A DNA stretch of 64,000 nt. Origin: Chelonoidis abingdonii (taxonomy: Eukaryota > Chordata > Testudines > Testudinidae). Made by a program: the position numbers and the translations under genes. Positions 1-10,149 of the stretch are shown piece after piece. The stretch is from assembly GCF_003597395.2 (NCBI RefSeq), contig NC_133772.1, forward strand, positions 140,727,998-140,791,997, written 5' to 3'. The notes below the pieces were generated by a model. The model was not told the origin of the DNA and did no database searches. It saw only the letters and a list, made by a program, of their open reading frames with translations. How positions within the stretch are numbered: position 1 is the stretch's first letter; each line of letters opens with the position of its first letter.

Positions 1-120
1 CTGGGTTGGGACCTGGAGTAGAGGGCGGGCCCAGGTCCCTCCCTCTCCACTCCCCTCCTCCAAGGACACTAGGGGAGTGATTAAGAACTGGTTCAGAGAC
101 AAGCAATATCGCCCTGAACC

Positions 121-234
121 TACCCCAGAGAAGAGAAAGCGCGAGACCCAGAGAACAGTACCGGCAATTTGCCACACTACCCCAGAGAAGAGAAAGCGCG
201 AGACCCAGAGAACAGTACCGGCAATTTGCCACAG
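121..234. repeat. 57-bp tandem duplication, two units
   Basis: Two adjacent 57-bp units (121-177 and 178-234) are identical except for the last base. The unit is a multiple of three, so a 60-codon open frame (77-259, plus) reads through both and repeats a 19-residue segment containing the basic run EKRKRE. I do not recognise the protein and see no splice sites or upstream frame supporting a real gene. The flanks (1-80, GC-rich) look like part of an interspersed repeat I cannot name. It is either a young minisatellite-like duplication or an assembly stutter. Confidence 0.8.
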
Positions 235-1045
235 CAGGCAGGCTAATTTAGATATATGAAATGTCCAATTGCTTCCAGCCCCAGTAATTGTTGTTGCCAT
301 TAACATGCTTCTGTGGATTAGAAGGAGAAAGGATATGAGACCGTTCAGAAGATAAAACTCCAGAAAGGCAAATTCAGACATAGGTCTGCAAAGGAATTGC
401 TGTTCCTGTTAGACACGTATATGAAACACATGTTGAAGTAAATCAGCCACTTCGGGAAGTCCCTGAGCTGCTTTACCTGTTACGCAGTATGTGTAAATAC
501 AGTCTACAGACAATCAGGAAACACCTTTCAATCGCTATAAGAATGCTGAACTCAACGTGTCTAGGATTATTTATAATGATTTGCTTTTCTGTAATTGTGA
601 AGGAGTTCCAGGATCTCAGCAATGTCACTCCGTAGACTCACATTGTCACCACGTGTGGGGTTTATTCCAGTCCACAGCTATCCTCACTAAATTGCCTTTC
701 TGTTGCTGTCAAATCTCACTGGAATAAAACAGCTTTTGGAATTATCCTGAACTGAGGTGGATGAGCGTAGGAGGGGAAATCACATGTATTTACAGATAAT
801 GTGAATATAGTGATATTCCAGAAGATTAATCTGTCATTTTAAATAACAAGCAGTCCAGAGTGAGATGGCACAGTTGGGCCAAGTGAGGCAGGTGATGACA
901 GAGACTGCAAATTCAAGGGGACAGTTGCCATTTTAAAGCTCACATTGCAGTGATGGTTTTCAGAGATTGTGAATATGATACCTTCAGTGAGCGTCTGGGT
1001 CACAGGGCATGATTAGGATTGGTTTCCAAACCCATAAGAGCAGCA
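235..1045. other. unassigned stretch
   Basis: No open frame of note, no recognisable repeat and no RNA gene. AT-moderate sequence, probably ordinary intergenic or intronic DNA. Confidence 0.5.
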
Positions 1046-1047
1046 TA

Positions 1048-1793
1048 AGTCATAAGAACGTAAGAGCTGATATACTAGTATCCTGTCTCTGACACTGTCC
1101 TGTATCAGGGCTTCAGGGGGGTTGTACTGAATAGGGTAATTATGGAGTCATCTACCCCATCTTCCACTCCTGGCTTCAGTTAGTCAAAGGCTCAGGGTCA
1201 CCCCAAACATGGGGTTGTGTCCCAGACCATCTTGGCTATTAGCCACTGATGGATCTATCTTCCATGAGTTTTTCCAATTCTTTTTTTTAACCCAGTTATA
1301 CTTTTGGCCTTCACAAAATCCCTTGGCAATGAGTTCCATGGGTTAACCATGCATTGCGTCGCAAAGTACTTCATTTTGTTTGTATTAAACCTGCTGCTGA
1401 TTAATTTCATGAGGTGACCCCTGGTTTTTGTATTGTTTGAAAGAGTAAATAATACTGTTCTATTCACTTTTTTCACAGCATTCATGACTGTGCAAACCCA
1501 TATCATGTCCCCCTTTATTCATCTCCTATCTAAGATGGACAGCTCTAATCCTCTTAGCCTCTCCTGCTGCAGAAGCCAATCCACATCCATGAGCATCTTT
1601 ATGTCTGTCTCTCAACCTTTTCCAGTTCCACTGTTTCCTGTCTGAGATGAGGCAACCAGAACTGCACGCAACATTCCAGGTGTGGACATACCATGGAGTG
1701 ATGGGATTATGATATTTTCTATCCATTTCCTAACAGTTCCTAACTGTTAGCCCTTTTGCCTGTTGCTGTGCACTGAGGAGAAGTTTTCAAACT
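1048..1793 (-). mobile_element. CR1 LINE fragment, minus strand (3' end of ORF2 plus 3'UTR)
   Basis: Minus-strand CR1 non-LTR retrotransposon remnant. The left end (about 1048-1130) is the reversed 3'UTR with 'cataagaacg...gtatcctgtct'. The body encodes the post-RT C-terminal region on the minus strand: the frame at 1255-1506 contains NPWNSLPRDFVKAKS, the 'WNSLP' signature of CR1/L2 ORF2 C-termini. The copy is 5'-truncated, as most CR1 copies are, and shows internal deletion and frame breaks. Family from the shared signature; the subfamily cannot be told. Confidence 0.85.
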
Positions 1794-1984
1794 TACCCTC
1801 CGTACAAACACAAGAGGCCCTGTCTGGTCCCCACTGATGCCAAGGACAAAATTCCAAGTAGGTTTGCATGAAATTTTTTCACTAAAGCTTTTTTTTTTTC
1901 TTCAGAAAAAAAAAATGCAGATTCAGATCAGCTGAAACATTTAGCAAATTTATGTCAGATTTGTCAAATTGCTTTGGTCAAAAA

Positions 1985-2275
1985 GACTAAATAAAATAAT
2001 CTGAAAAAAATCTAAATTATTTCTTCTGACATTTTCAAAATGGAACTTTCTGATTTTTCAATTCAAAGTGACTTCATTTTGAAATTTCATTCAACAATCT
2101 TAAAAGCTACAAAATCAAGATGAAATATTTTCTTTGATGTGAATTTTTTTCCCCACTTTTCCCTTAACTGAAAATTTCAAAAAAGATTACAGGTCAACCC
2201 AAAAAGATCAATTTTTATTTTTCAGAACTACCAGCAAACCAAAAAATCATTTATTTGCACAGCTCTACTCCAAGG
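1985..2275. repeat. AT-rich fuzzy interspersed repeat (TTT/AAA-rich, ends 'cagctcta')
   Basis: A stretch rich in 'gaaattttc'/'tttcattttgaaa' motifs ending in 'cacagctctactcc'. Similar composition and the same 'agctcta' end occur near 25008, 33715 and 47800, which suggests a dispersed, decayed non-autonomous family. Class unknown. Confidence 0.4.
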
Positions 2276-2279
2276 GCTT

Positions 2280-3469
2280 TAGTGGAAGTGAGTTTGGGTC
2301 CAAAGGCTCACCAACTATTATCACCAGTTACACAGCCTGAATTTTGTAATAATTACACAAGGGAAAGGTTTGTTGTTTTTCTAGTGGTTTCATATCTTCA
2401 GCAGCTAATACCTGTCAAATGGACCTGACATTTTCAAGTCACCATTTTATGATTAAATTGTGTAAAAATACAATTAGAGAGAAACTGTTCTTCAAAGAAC
2501 ATGGTCCAAAATAACCTGAATCTGCTGCCTTCCAGGGCATGCCAGCGCATGTCTCTCTAAGCGGGCTGCAGAAGCTGCAAACTTTGGTCAGGGATGAGGT
2601 GCCGGGTGTTAGATGGTTTCCCTTCACCCTTCCCCTGGTTCTTGTCATGCAGACAGAAAGCAGAAGACAGGAAGTCCAAAGTGCAGGCAATGCGATGTGC
2701 ATTGGGGTTAATCAAGCGCGTATCTATAGCTTTGCATGCCGGTAGAGCCTTTTTCCCAATGTCCCAGTTTCCCCTTCCTTAGCGGGCATAATTGTACCTT
2801 GGTCCCATGCCTTCCGTTTGGGAGGGTTCGGTATCATCTCTCATGCACCCCATGACGGGGGTAAGAAGTGAGGCTGTGCTTCAGTTAGGGACAGGCATTT
2901 CCTTGGCCTTTTAGTGTTTCTTATACGTGCCCCCCATCCTCCTTTGCCCCTCCCGACTGGCTGCTTAACCTTATTTCAGGAGAGGAGTTGAGTCAGGACT
3001 GTCCTTCAAGTGTATGCTTGTGTATGAAACTCCCACTCTGTCCAACAACATGTTAGCTCTCTCTGTCATCTCTTTTCACCCAACTGCTTGTGGGCAGATG
3101 TAACACACAGTGTCTTTGTTCACACATATTAGTAAGAATATAAAAACATCAAAAATCAAATGGGCAAACAAGATCCAAAATTCTATCTCAGGCAAATACA
3201 TAGGCCTGAATCCTGCATCGACAGCAGTAGCATTCCGAACACAGGGTGATGGGGAAGTTTGTTCTATATTTCCGTGCTATGTAGTTATTTAGTATGATCA
3301 TCTGCTGTTTATTTTGATATACTGTTTTTCTGTAAATAAAGTTCAAAGGTTCCACGAGGCTCATGTAGGCTCCGCTTTGCAGTTTACGTATTTCGATAAA
3401 TTAATGGGTTAACAGACTCTTCAGCATCTCAGCTGCTTTGCCCACTCGGTTGTGCTTGTACCAACAGGA
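2280..3469. other. unassigned stretch
   Basis: Short overlapping ORFs of 60-90 codons occur on both strands, with no domain, no consistent splice sites and no repeat I recognise. A poly(A)-signal-like 'aataaa' lies at about 3335, but nothing upstream makes a gene. Confidence 0.4.
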
Positions 3470-3474
3470 CATGG

Positions 3475-4199
3475 TGTAGTAAGAGGAGGCCCTAAGATAT
3501 AAACCTTGGTATCAGAGGCCTGGTATGAGGCCTAAGGCCTGAACTAAAGTAATGTCAAGACTTTGCTAACATAAAGCAAAGTGAAGCAGTGAGCCAGAGG
3601 CAGGCCCTGCTCACAGAAGCTGGCAAGGAAAGGGCTGATGCTGCAAGAAGATACGTACCTAAAAAGTACTGAACACTAGAGATCAGAACATTCACATACT
3701 GGCACATTCCACACAGATAACAAGGAACAGGCAGACCCATCCCAATGACAGGGGCAAAAGGGTAANNNNNNNNNNNNNNNNNNNNNNNNNNNNNNNNNNN
3801 NNNNNNNNNNNNNNNNNNNNNNNNNNNNNNNNNNNNNNNNNNNNNNNNNNNNNNNNNNNNNNNNNNNNNNNNNNNNNNNNNNNNNNNNNNNNNNNNNNNN
3901 NNNNNNNNNNNNNNNNNNNNNNNNNNNNNNNNNNNNNNNNNNNNNNNNNNNNNNNNNNNNNNNNNNNNNNNNNNNNNNNNNNNNNNNNNNNNNNNNNNNN
4001 NNNNNNNNNNNNNNNNNNNNNTGCCTTCGTACCTTACTAGACTCTGTGGTCATTGGGGTTCTCTTCGGGTCTGCTGTGTCAGCTATCTGCAGAGCTGGGG
4101 CAGCACAAGAGGGAACACACGCACGCAGCCAAGTGATACCAACATTGAACAGAGCAGAGCACCACACCGGTAGCATCTGACAACACACCTCTGACAACA
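3475..4199 (+). mobile_element. solo LTR of an endogenous retrovirus-like element, interrupted by assembly gap
   Basis: The block starts TGTAGTAAG, ends ...GACAACA, and is flanked by the 5-bp direct repeat CATGG (3470-3474 and 4200-4204), the signature of an LTR integration. Its two ends align by eye with a second copy at 45439-47542. The shared parts include 'ctcacagaag(c/t)tggc' on the left and 'accttactaga...tctgtggtca' on the right. No gag, pol or env is attached, so it is a solo LTR left by LTR-LTR recombination. The middle is lost in a run of N. The last 30 bp hold a small internal duplication of 'ctctgacaacac'. Confidence 0.85.
3766..4021. other. assembly gap (256 N)
   Basis: A run of N inside the LTR. 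Both flanks belong to the same LTR, and the ungapped relative at 45.4-47.5 kb is about 749 bp after removing its insertion, against 725 bp here, so the gap size is realistic. Confidence 0.99.
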
Positions 4200-4204
4200 C
4201 ATGG

Positions 4205-4790
4205 CTCTGATAAACATACAGGATTGCTACATAATGTCACAACACTAGGAATTAAAAAAAATCCAACAGCACAGCTCTCGGTTCTGTTAGCTCACTCCTT
4301 TCTAACCATTCAAACAGCTTTTGTCCTTCCTCCTCCGGGCTGGGAGAACAGTTCATAGGAAACCTGTGAATCCTGCTTTCAAGTCTCAGACTGAGCCTTT
4401 GGGTTTCACATGCTGTTTAATTAATAATTATTATTTCCAAATTCTCCTCCACATCCTGGCTTTTTTCTAACGGAGACTACATTATTAAATAAAGGATTAT
4501 AATTGTTGACACTCAAAACAGGTCAAAACAAGAGGAACAAGATCTATTAGGAGAAAACTCTTCTTACTGATTCCCTCACTTATTTTCACACAGTTAAGTT
4601 TTCATAAGCTCAGTTTTATTATTTGTATTTCAGGAACATGTAGTGAGTCCACCACAGACTGGGGCTCCACACACTAAGTATAAATGCACAGTGACAACTA
4701 GTCCCTTCCCTAAAGAGCTCACAACAGAAATAGACCAAGAGAGGCAAAGAATGGATCATTACCCTATTTTACAGAAACTGAGCCCAGACT
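4205..4790. other. mostly unassigned; possible old MIR-type fragment near 4690-4790
   Basis: No gene is visible. The phrases 'cccttccctaaagagctcac' and 'attttacagaaactgag' near 4700-4790 resemble the core of old amniote SINE/MIR-like repeats, but too little remains for a firm call. Confidence 0.35.
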
Positions 4791-4799
4791 CTCACAGGG

Positions 4800-5010
4800 C
4801 AAATCTACACAGCAGCTGGGATGTGTAATTCCCAGCTTAGGTCCCCCTACATGCACTCACTCCACTCCAGCTAGTGCACCAAATATAGAGGTGTGGCGGC
4901 AGTGGCCAAGCAGCGGCTTGATGAGCCACCTGACCATACACCCAGAGAGGACTATGCCCAGCAGTTAGCCTCAGCTGTCACTCGTACCACCGCAGTCACA
5001 CTGCTCTTTC
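4800..5010. mobile_element. non-autonomous DNA element fragment
   Basis: 'gggcaaatctacacagcag' with 'tgtaattcccagctta' and 'agctagtgcac' is a pattern I associate with a turtle non-autonomous DNA transposon that begins 'gg(c/g)...tctacac'. The related start 'ggtctacact' is seen in the 38224 element. The right end is not recognisable and no target duplication was found. Confidence 0.45.
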
Positions 5011-5395
5011 TAGAGTGCTAGTTCATTTGGGCCTCAATTTCCTGATTAAAATATTCTTCTAATTAACACATTTGTTTGAGCCAGAGAACCTCACAGAGAG
5101 AAGCAGTTTCAAGACGATGCAGGAGAAGCTGCCATCCTCTTCTCTGTGAGCTAAGAAGAAATTGGTTTCACACTTTGTGAAGTATTCAAGCCAACTTGCC
5201 ATGTAGGGAGACAGAGCAAACTCAGTTATCGTCTGATATCTGGGTCCCCACCCTCCTCCCTCCATTTTAAACTTAAATAGATTGGCAAACCTCTCTTGAC
5301 TTATTGGGAAAGATGCTCTATGCTGTTGGTGTGTCTATTTACTGCACGTTTGTGAGCCTGGGCAATATATGAATCTCAAAAAAAGGTTCCCTTAC

Positions 5396-5654
5396 CCAGA
5401 TGATCGTTCTTAGGAGCTTCACATTCAAAGCAGCAATTCCATGTCTCTGTAGCATGGGTGGAACCTGTCGGGACGAACTCAGTGCAAAGATTCTCTGTGC
5501 TCCATTCCAGGCCAGGGGATCCAGCAGAGCTGTGGTGGTTTATCCAGAAGAGGAACTGTGTGTGAGAGCTGGGCAGTATGGCCAGCAGATCCGCATACAA
5601 GTGCAGATCCATTGGCCCCAAGCACTGTCCCAAGCACTGCCTTGGCGACAGGTC
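5396..5654 (-). other. candidate coding exon, minus strand (259 nt), unidentified
   Basis: On the minus strand an open frame of about 86 codons lies between an AG acceptor (gacacag at 5655-5661) and a strong donor, TCTGG|GTAAGG, at 5396/5395. The reading frame has an unusual, non-repeat composition with a cysteine cluster near its end (WNCCFEC) and a short internal duplication (QCLGQCLGP). A CCFEC-type cluster occurs in cysteine-rich extracellular domains such as those of class C GPCRs, but the rest of the exon does not convince me of that family. The tract before the acceptor is pyrimidine-poor, which counts against it. A chance ORF is quite possible. Confidence 0.25.
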
Positions 5655-5699
5655 CTGTGTCAGCAGTCACAGTGCCCCCAGGCAGGAACGTTATACTGT

Positions 5700-6390
5700 C
5701 TGCCCAATAACAGCAAGGCACAGAGCAAAATACAGTTTCACCTTTAGAATGACTGGACTTAGGCAGAAGCATAAAATGGACAACCTAGTGACCTGGGTGA
5801 TGCCAACGCACCCCATGTCTTTGATGTGGCTACTCTTTAGAAATAGCTTTTCTTAAATGGAGGAGTCAAAAATTAAAGCTTCGTATAGTTTTCAAGTGCC
5901 CCAAAATGATACAATACTTTCAAATGATTATTTATAGATATGCACCTGTCCTCTGCACCCATGTGTGTGTGTACATATGGCATGAGATATTTAAAATGCG
6001 ATCTTGTCAACTCCAGATGCCTAAAGAGTGAATCTTTTTGTGCAGGAAGCTTTAACTGCAGTAGCTGAAAAATATTTTTTAAATGTGTTGCAGTAGCAGG
6101 AGTATTTTTACTCAGAGAGGGACCATGTGAATTAAAATTTGATTTGTGACTTGTGTGTGAAGTAGTTGAAGTCCATGAGCTTTTTTACAAGACTGAAGTT
6201 ATCTCTTCTGCCAGGAGACTGCAATTTGGAATGAAGCCACATGCCCTGAAATAACTCAGACTAGTGCAAACCAGCCCATCTGCTTAGCAACGTCGTGAAC
6301 AAATTACCCCAGCACGCTGCTCTTGCTCTCCCTATGGGCTTTTCATGGAATACATAGCACTCGGTTGAAGGTTTCTGGCCCGATTAGGCC
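5700..6390. other. unassigned stretch
   Basis: AT-rich, no ORF, RNA gene or recognised repeat. Confidence 0.45.
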
Positions 6391-6400
6391 AACTCACAGC

Positions 6401-6566
6401 CAGGGCCGCCCGGGGGGAGAGGGGGAGGCAAGTGGAGCAATTTGCCCCAGGCCCCGCAGGGGCCCCCACGAGAATACAGTATTCTAAAATATTGCAACTT
6501 TTTTTTATGGAAAGGGCCCCCAAAATTGCTTTTCCCCAGGCCCCTTGAATCCTCGGGGTGGCCCTG
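6401..6566. mobile_element. hAT-type MITE (166 bp) with perfect 8-bp target duplication
   Basis: Terminal inverted repeats start CAGGGCCGCCC on the left and read CAGGGCCACCC when the right end is reversed. The element is flanked by CTCACAGC at 6393-6400 and 6567-6574. An 8-bp duplication with CAGGG...CCCTG termini is diagnostic of the hAT superfamily. The interior has no coding capacity (GC-rich arms, 'ttttttttat' core), so it was mobilised in trans. Confidence 0.9.
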
Positions 6567-6654
6567 CTCACAGCTGTGTTTCTGGTCACACTTTGGAACT
6601 CTGGGGAGAAATTAGGTTGTTCTTACGTCAGAAGGGACAGTATTACACAGAACA

Positions 6655-6845
6655 AGCTTGCATAAAGACGTAAGAACAGCTGTCCTGGCTCAGGCCAATA
6701 GTCCATCTAGCCCCGTATCCTGTCTTCCAGCAGTGGGCAATGCCACATGCTTCAGAGAGAATGAACAGAAGAGGGAATCATCATGTGATCCATCCCGTTA
6801 ACCCCTCCCAGCTTCTGGCAAACAGAAGCTAGAAATGCTCGGAGC
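6655..6845 (-). mobile_element. CR1 LINE 3'-end fragment, minus strand
   Basis: Reversed CR1 3'UTR: 'acgtaagaacagctgtcctg...caatagtccatctagcc...gtatcctgtcttcc', followed by 'ccagcttctggcaaacagaagct'. Heavily 5'-truncated, non-coding remnant. Confidence 0.85.
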
Positions 6846-7117
6846 ATGGTGCTGCAGTGGTTGAATTACTTGATCATTTTTTTGCTCAGTTTCACTTCAC
6901 CATTTCAATGCACTAACTGTAAAACTTAACAATCAAGGAATTTGAATAGATACCACGACAGAATAGCAAGGATTATGAAAAGGAGTCAGAAAAGAAAGAC
7001 TTGGACTTCGGCAACCTAAAAATACTTTTCCTTTGCTAAGCAAACATCTGGAAATAATTGGCTGCTTTCAGGGACAACACAACATCAAAGAAACGCACCA
7101 AAGATATCCAGATATAA

Positions 7118-7239
7118 ACAGATATCAGAGGGGTAGCCATGTTAGTTGCATCCAACGAAGTGAGCATGCACCCACGAAAGCTCATGCTCCAATATGTCTG
7201 TTAGTTTATAAGGTGCCACAGGACTCTTTGCCACTTTTA
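7118..7239. mobile_element. miniature Penelope-like end pair (122 bp)
   Basis: The left part 'atcagaggggtagccatgtt' is the reversed Penelope-like end. The right part 'cacgaaagctcatgctcc...ctgttagtttataaggtgcc' is the forward 3' end. The block is bounded by CAGATATAA at 7109-7117 and 7240-7248, a probable target duplication, although 'cagat' also occurs in the element's own terminus, so one edge is uncertain. It looks like a copy reduced to its two opposite ends. Confidence 0.7.
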
Positions 7240-7841
7240 CAGATATAATCAGAGTTATTGGAAACCTGTTCAGGATGATATAAGTTTTTACAACTGGAAA
7301 AGACACTAAACTCAAACTGCCAGACAGATCTCTGTGTGAAAATCTCTATGTCACACACTGCTAGTGACAAGACAGAGAAAACCTTGAGATGCAGATGGTT
7401 CAGATCCAGAAGAGAACTGTCTGGAAAACTAAATTTGCTGACATCAATTTCCAAGAAGGAAATATCGAACATGTCAGGATTAAAGAAAACAAACAACTCC
7501 TAAAAATGGATCTGTGATTTAGTCTCAGTGCCTGTCACACCAGTTAGTGGGATAACTCAAAACATCACCTTGCTGGCCCTGCTGAAAGATTGCTGCAGAA
7601 CAGGTTTGGCACGAATGCTCTAAAATCGCCCTGTTATTTCCCTGCACTTAAAGATAACTCTTCTGCAGTTTTAGAGAAATTTGGACACAGCTCCTAGAAA
7701 ACAGGCACTGTTTGTACGCTAGCTATGGCAAAAGGGTTTGAGGATCAAGTGAGCTGCAGCGGGGGGTGACCACAGCAGCAGCACGATCTCCTGGTGCGCT
7801 GGTACAAGGGCAGAAAGAATCAGATTCGAAGCTGCTGTGCT

Positions 7842-8247
7842 CAGGGCTGGCTCCAAGTTTTTTGCCACCCCAAGAAAAAAAAATTCCTGCACCCCATAGC
7901 CCCACCCCAACTCCACCCCTTCCCCGCCCCATTCCAACCCCTTTCCCAAATCCCTGGCCCCACCCCCTCCCCCAGGTGTTCTGCATTTTCCCTCCTACCC
8001 TGCCTTCCCAGGCTCCGGGGAGGAGGTGGAGGTGAGCTGGGGGGGAGCGGTTCCTCTGCCCACCCCACGGTTACTTCCTGCGGCCCTCCCTGCGCCCCCC
8101 ACCACTGCAGCTCACCTCCACTCAGGGCCAGCTCCTGGCGTTTTGCGCCCAAAGCAAAAAAAAAAAAAAAAGGAGCTGGAGTGCCGCCCCTTGGAAAGTG
8201 CCACCCCAAGCACATGCTTGGAGTGCTGGTGCCTAGAGCCGGCCCTG
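7842..8247. mobile_element. hAT-type MITE (406 bp), imperfect 8-bp target duplication
   Basis: Starts CAGGGCTGGCTC and ends GAGCCGGCCCTG (inverted, one mismatch). Flanks are GCTGTGCT (7834-7841) and GCTGCGCT (8248-8255), matching at 7 of 8 bases. The interior is C-rich on the plus strand with a 15-17 base A run near 8156. Several overlapping ORFs here are low-complexity proline/glycine frames and not genes. Confidence 0.85.
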
Positions 8248-8255
8248 GCTGCGCT

Positions 8256-8885
8256 CCCGCTACACTGCTGACTGGAATCAAAGCACTGCACAGGCCTGAC
8301 CACTGAAGAGTCTCCCTCTCTTCCACCAGCTGTATCTTTTAAAGGAAGCTTTCAGAGGGTAGAATCCCTGCAGGGAAAGCCAAGTAGAATTTTATCTAGA
8401 AATACAAACATCCCAAAGCAGCAGCCTAGTGTTTACTGCAGGGTTATTTGCATATTTTCAGGGTGTTCACAGGGAGAAGGTATATTCTGGTTCCAACCCA
8501 TCCCTCGGTGTTTTTCATCTCTAGATGTTTTTTCCATCTCTGTGTGTGTGCGCTGATTTGTGCTTGAAGAGCTATGCAGTGCCCTCTCTTTTTTTTGAAT
8601 TCTGAGAAATGTTTTCATTAAAAATAAAACAGCAGATACATCAAGACATTTCCTCTGGTAAAGCTTCATGTTCTGAATATAAAATAGGGTTAGCCAATTT
8701 TTACAGCGCAGCCTCCTAATGCTTTGCTGCTAAAAAAAGGGACAAGTTAGATTGTTTCAGAAAGCAGATGAGACAAATTGTGTGGACAGCGTTCTGGGCT
8801 AACCAGACCAAAAAAATAAAAAAGATTTCTGAACCAATACGTTCTGTGAAAGAATAATAAGAATCCTGGACCATCTTCTTTGTTT
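8256..8885. other. unassigned stretch
   Basis: No gene, RNA or repeat recognised; AT-rich. Confidence 0.45.
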
Positions 8886-8892
8886 CAACTCA

Positions 8893-8975
8893 TTATTCCA
8901 AAAGCAGCAGAGTGTCCTGTGGCACCTTATAGACTAACAGACGTTTTGGAGCATGAGCTTTCGTGGGATGCATGG
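8893..8975 (-). mobile_element. Penelope-like 3'-end fragment, minus strand
   Basis: 'aaagcagcagagtgtcctg...accttatagactaacagacg...catgagctttcgtggg' is the reverse complement of the 3' end seen at 47130-47193 and 37190-37290. Confidence 0.8.
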
Positions 8976-9129
8976 GATAAAATAATGCAAGTTTTTTCAC
9001 CTGGACAGTCTAACTGCTTAGGAAAAGCAATCAGATCTGACCATAATTTCAGCACAAGCATGGCATCAAAACCAAACATTACAACAGTTCAGAGAAATTC
9101 AGCTTATGATTACAGCTGCCGATTAATAA

Positions 9130-9755
9130 CAGTTAACTCATGCGATTAACTCAAAAAAAATTAACCGTGATTAATCACACCATTAAACTATAGAATACTA
9201 ACTGAAATTTATTAAATATATTTGGATGTTTTTTCTACCATTTTCAAATATATTGATTTCTACTACATCACAGAATACAAAGTGTCCAGTGCTCACTTTA
9301 TATTATTATTTTTTTAATTCAAATATTTGCACTGTACATATGATAAACAAAAGAAATAGTATTTTTCAATTCACCTCATAACAGTACTGTACTGCAATCT
9401 CTTTATCGTGAAAATGCAGCTTACAAAAGTAGCTTCTTTTTGTTGCATAACTGCTCTCAAAAACAAAACAATGTAAAACTTCAGAGCCTACAAGTCCACG
9501 CAGTCCTACTTCTTGTTCAGCTAATTGCTAAGACAAACAAGTTTGTTTTCATTTATGGGAGATACTGCTGCCTGTTTCTTATTTACATTGTCCCCTGAAA
9601 GTGAGAAAAGGCATTAGCATGGCACTTTTGTAGCCAGCATTGCTAAGTATTTATATGGCAGATATGCTAAATATTCATATGCCCCTTCATGCTTTGGCCA
9701 CCATTCCAAAGGACATGCTTCCATGCTGATGATGTGTTAATTATGTGTTAATTAA
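9130..9755 (-). pseudogene. decayed hAT transposase, C-terminal part plus 3'UTR
   Basis: The minus-strand translation of about 9736 down to 9506 reads MEACPLEWWPKHEGAY, then LATKVPC, then LFSLSGDNVNKKQAAVSP, then NKLVCLSN, then LNKK before a stop. This is the C-terminal dimerisation region of hAT transposases (conserved 'PLxWW', 'P(A/C)(S/E)R.FS..G', 'L.P.n...L(I/V)....N'). It has in-frame stops (at the codon after VPC and before LNKK), so it is inactive. The 3' untranslated part runs down to the 'gattaatcac' terminus near 9130-9180. It could descend from one of the autonomous elements that moved the hAT MITEs in this window, but their termini were not matched. Confidence 0.8.
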
Positions 9756-9756
9756 A

Positions 9757-10125
9757 TTTGTGTCATCTGCAAATTTTATGAGCAATGATTTTATATTTAC
9801 TTCCAGATCATTGATGACAATTTTGAATAGCATTGGGCTTAGTAGTGATACCTATAGAACCTCCTAGAAAACCCATATTTGATGATGGTTCCCCACTGAC
9901 AACTATTTTTTGAGATCTGTCAGTTAGCCAGTTCCGAATCCATTCAACATGTACGCTACTGATTTTGCTGAGTGCTATTTTTAAAATTGGAATGCCAGGC
10001 AACACTAAATCAAGTGTCTTCAAAAAATGTCAGGTACATTCCAGTTACACAGTTATTTTATCAATCAAATTTGTAATCTCAAAGAATGAAATCAGGTTTG
10101 TTTGACAAGACCTACTTTTTGGTTG
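9757..10125 (-). mobile_element. CR1 LINE fragment, minus strand (RT region)
   Basis: The minus-strand frame at 9808-10023 contains WIRNWLTDRSQKIVVSGE, the segment before RT motif B in CR1-clade ORF2. Upstream DNA continues with 'cagttacacagttattttatcaatc' in the expected order. The motif-B sequence itself is frame-shifted. Inactive and older than the neighbouring hAT remnant, judging by decay only. Confidence 0.8.
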
Positions 10126-10149
10126 ATTACCAAAACCAGCTGTTTGGTT

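Noticed and set aside
121..234. CRISPR-like or satellite array
   Set aside because: Only two units with no spacers; a simple tandem duplication in a vertebrate repeat-rich context.
3676..4200. 174-codon ORF
   Set aside because: It reads through the run of N and is an artefact.
7719..8326. Overlapping proline/glycine-rich ORFs of up to 170 codons
   Set aside because: They lie on both strands within a GC-skewed hAT MITE and its flanks; open only because of composition.
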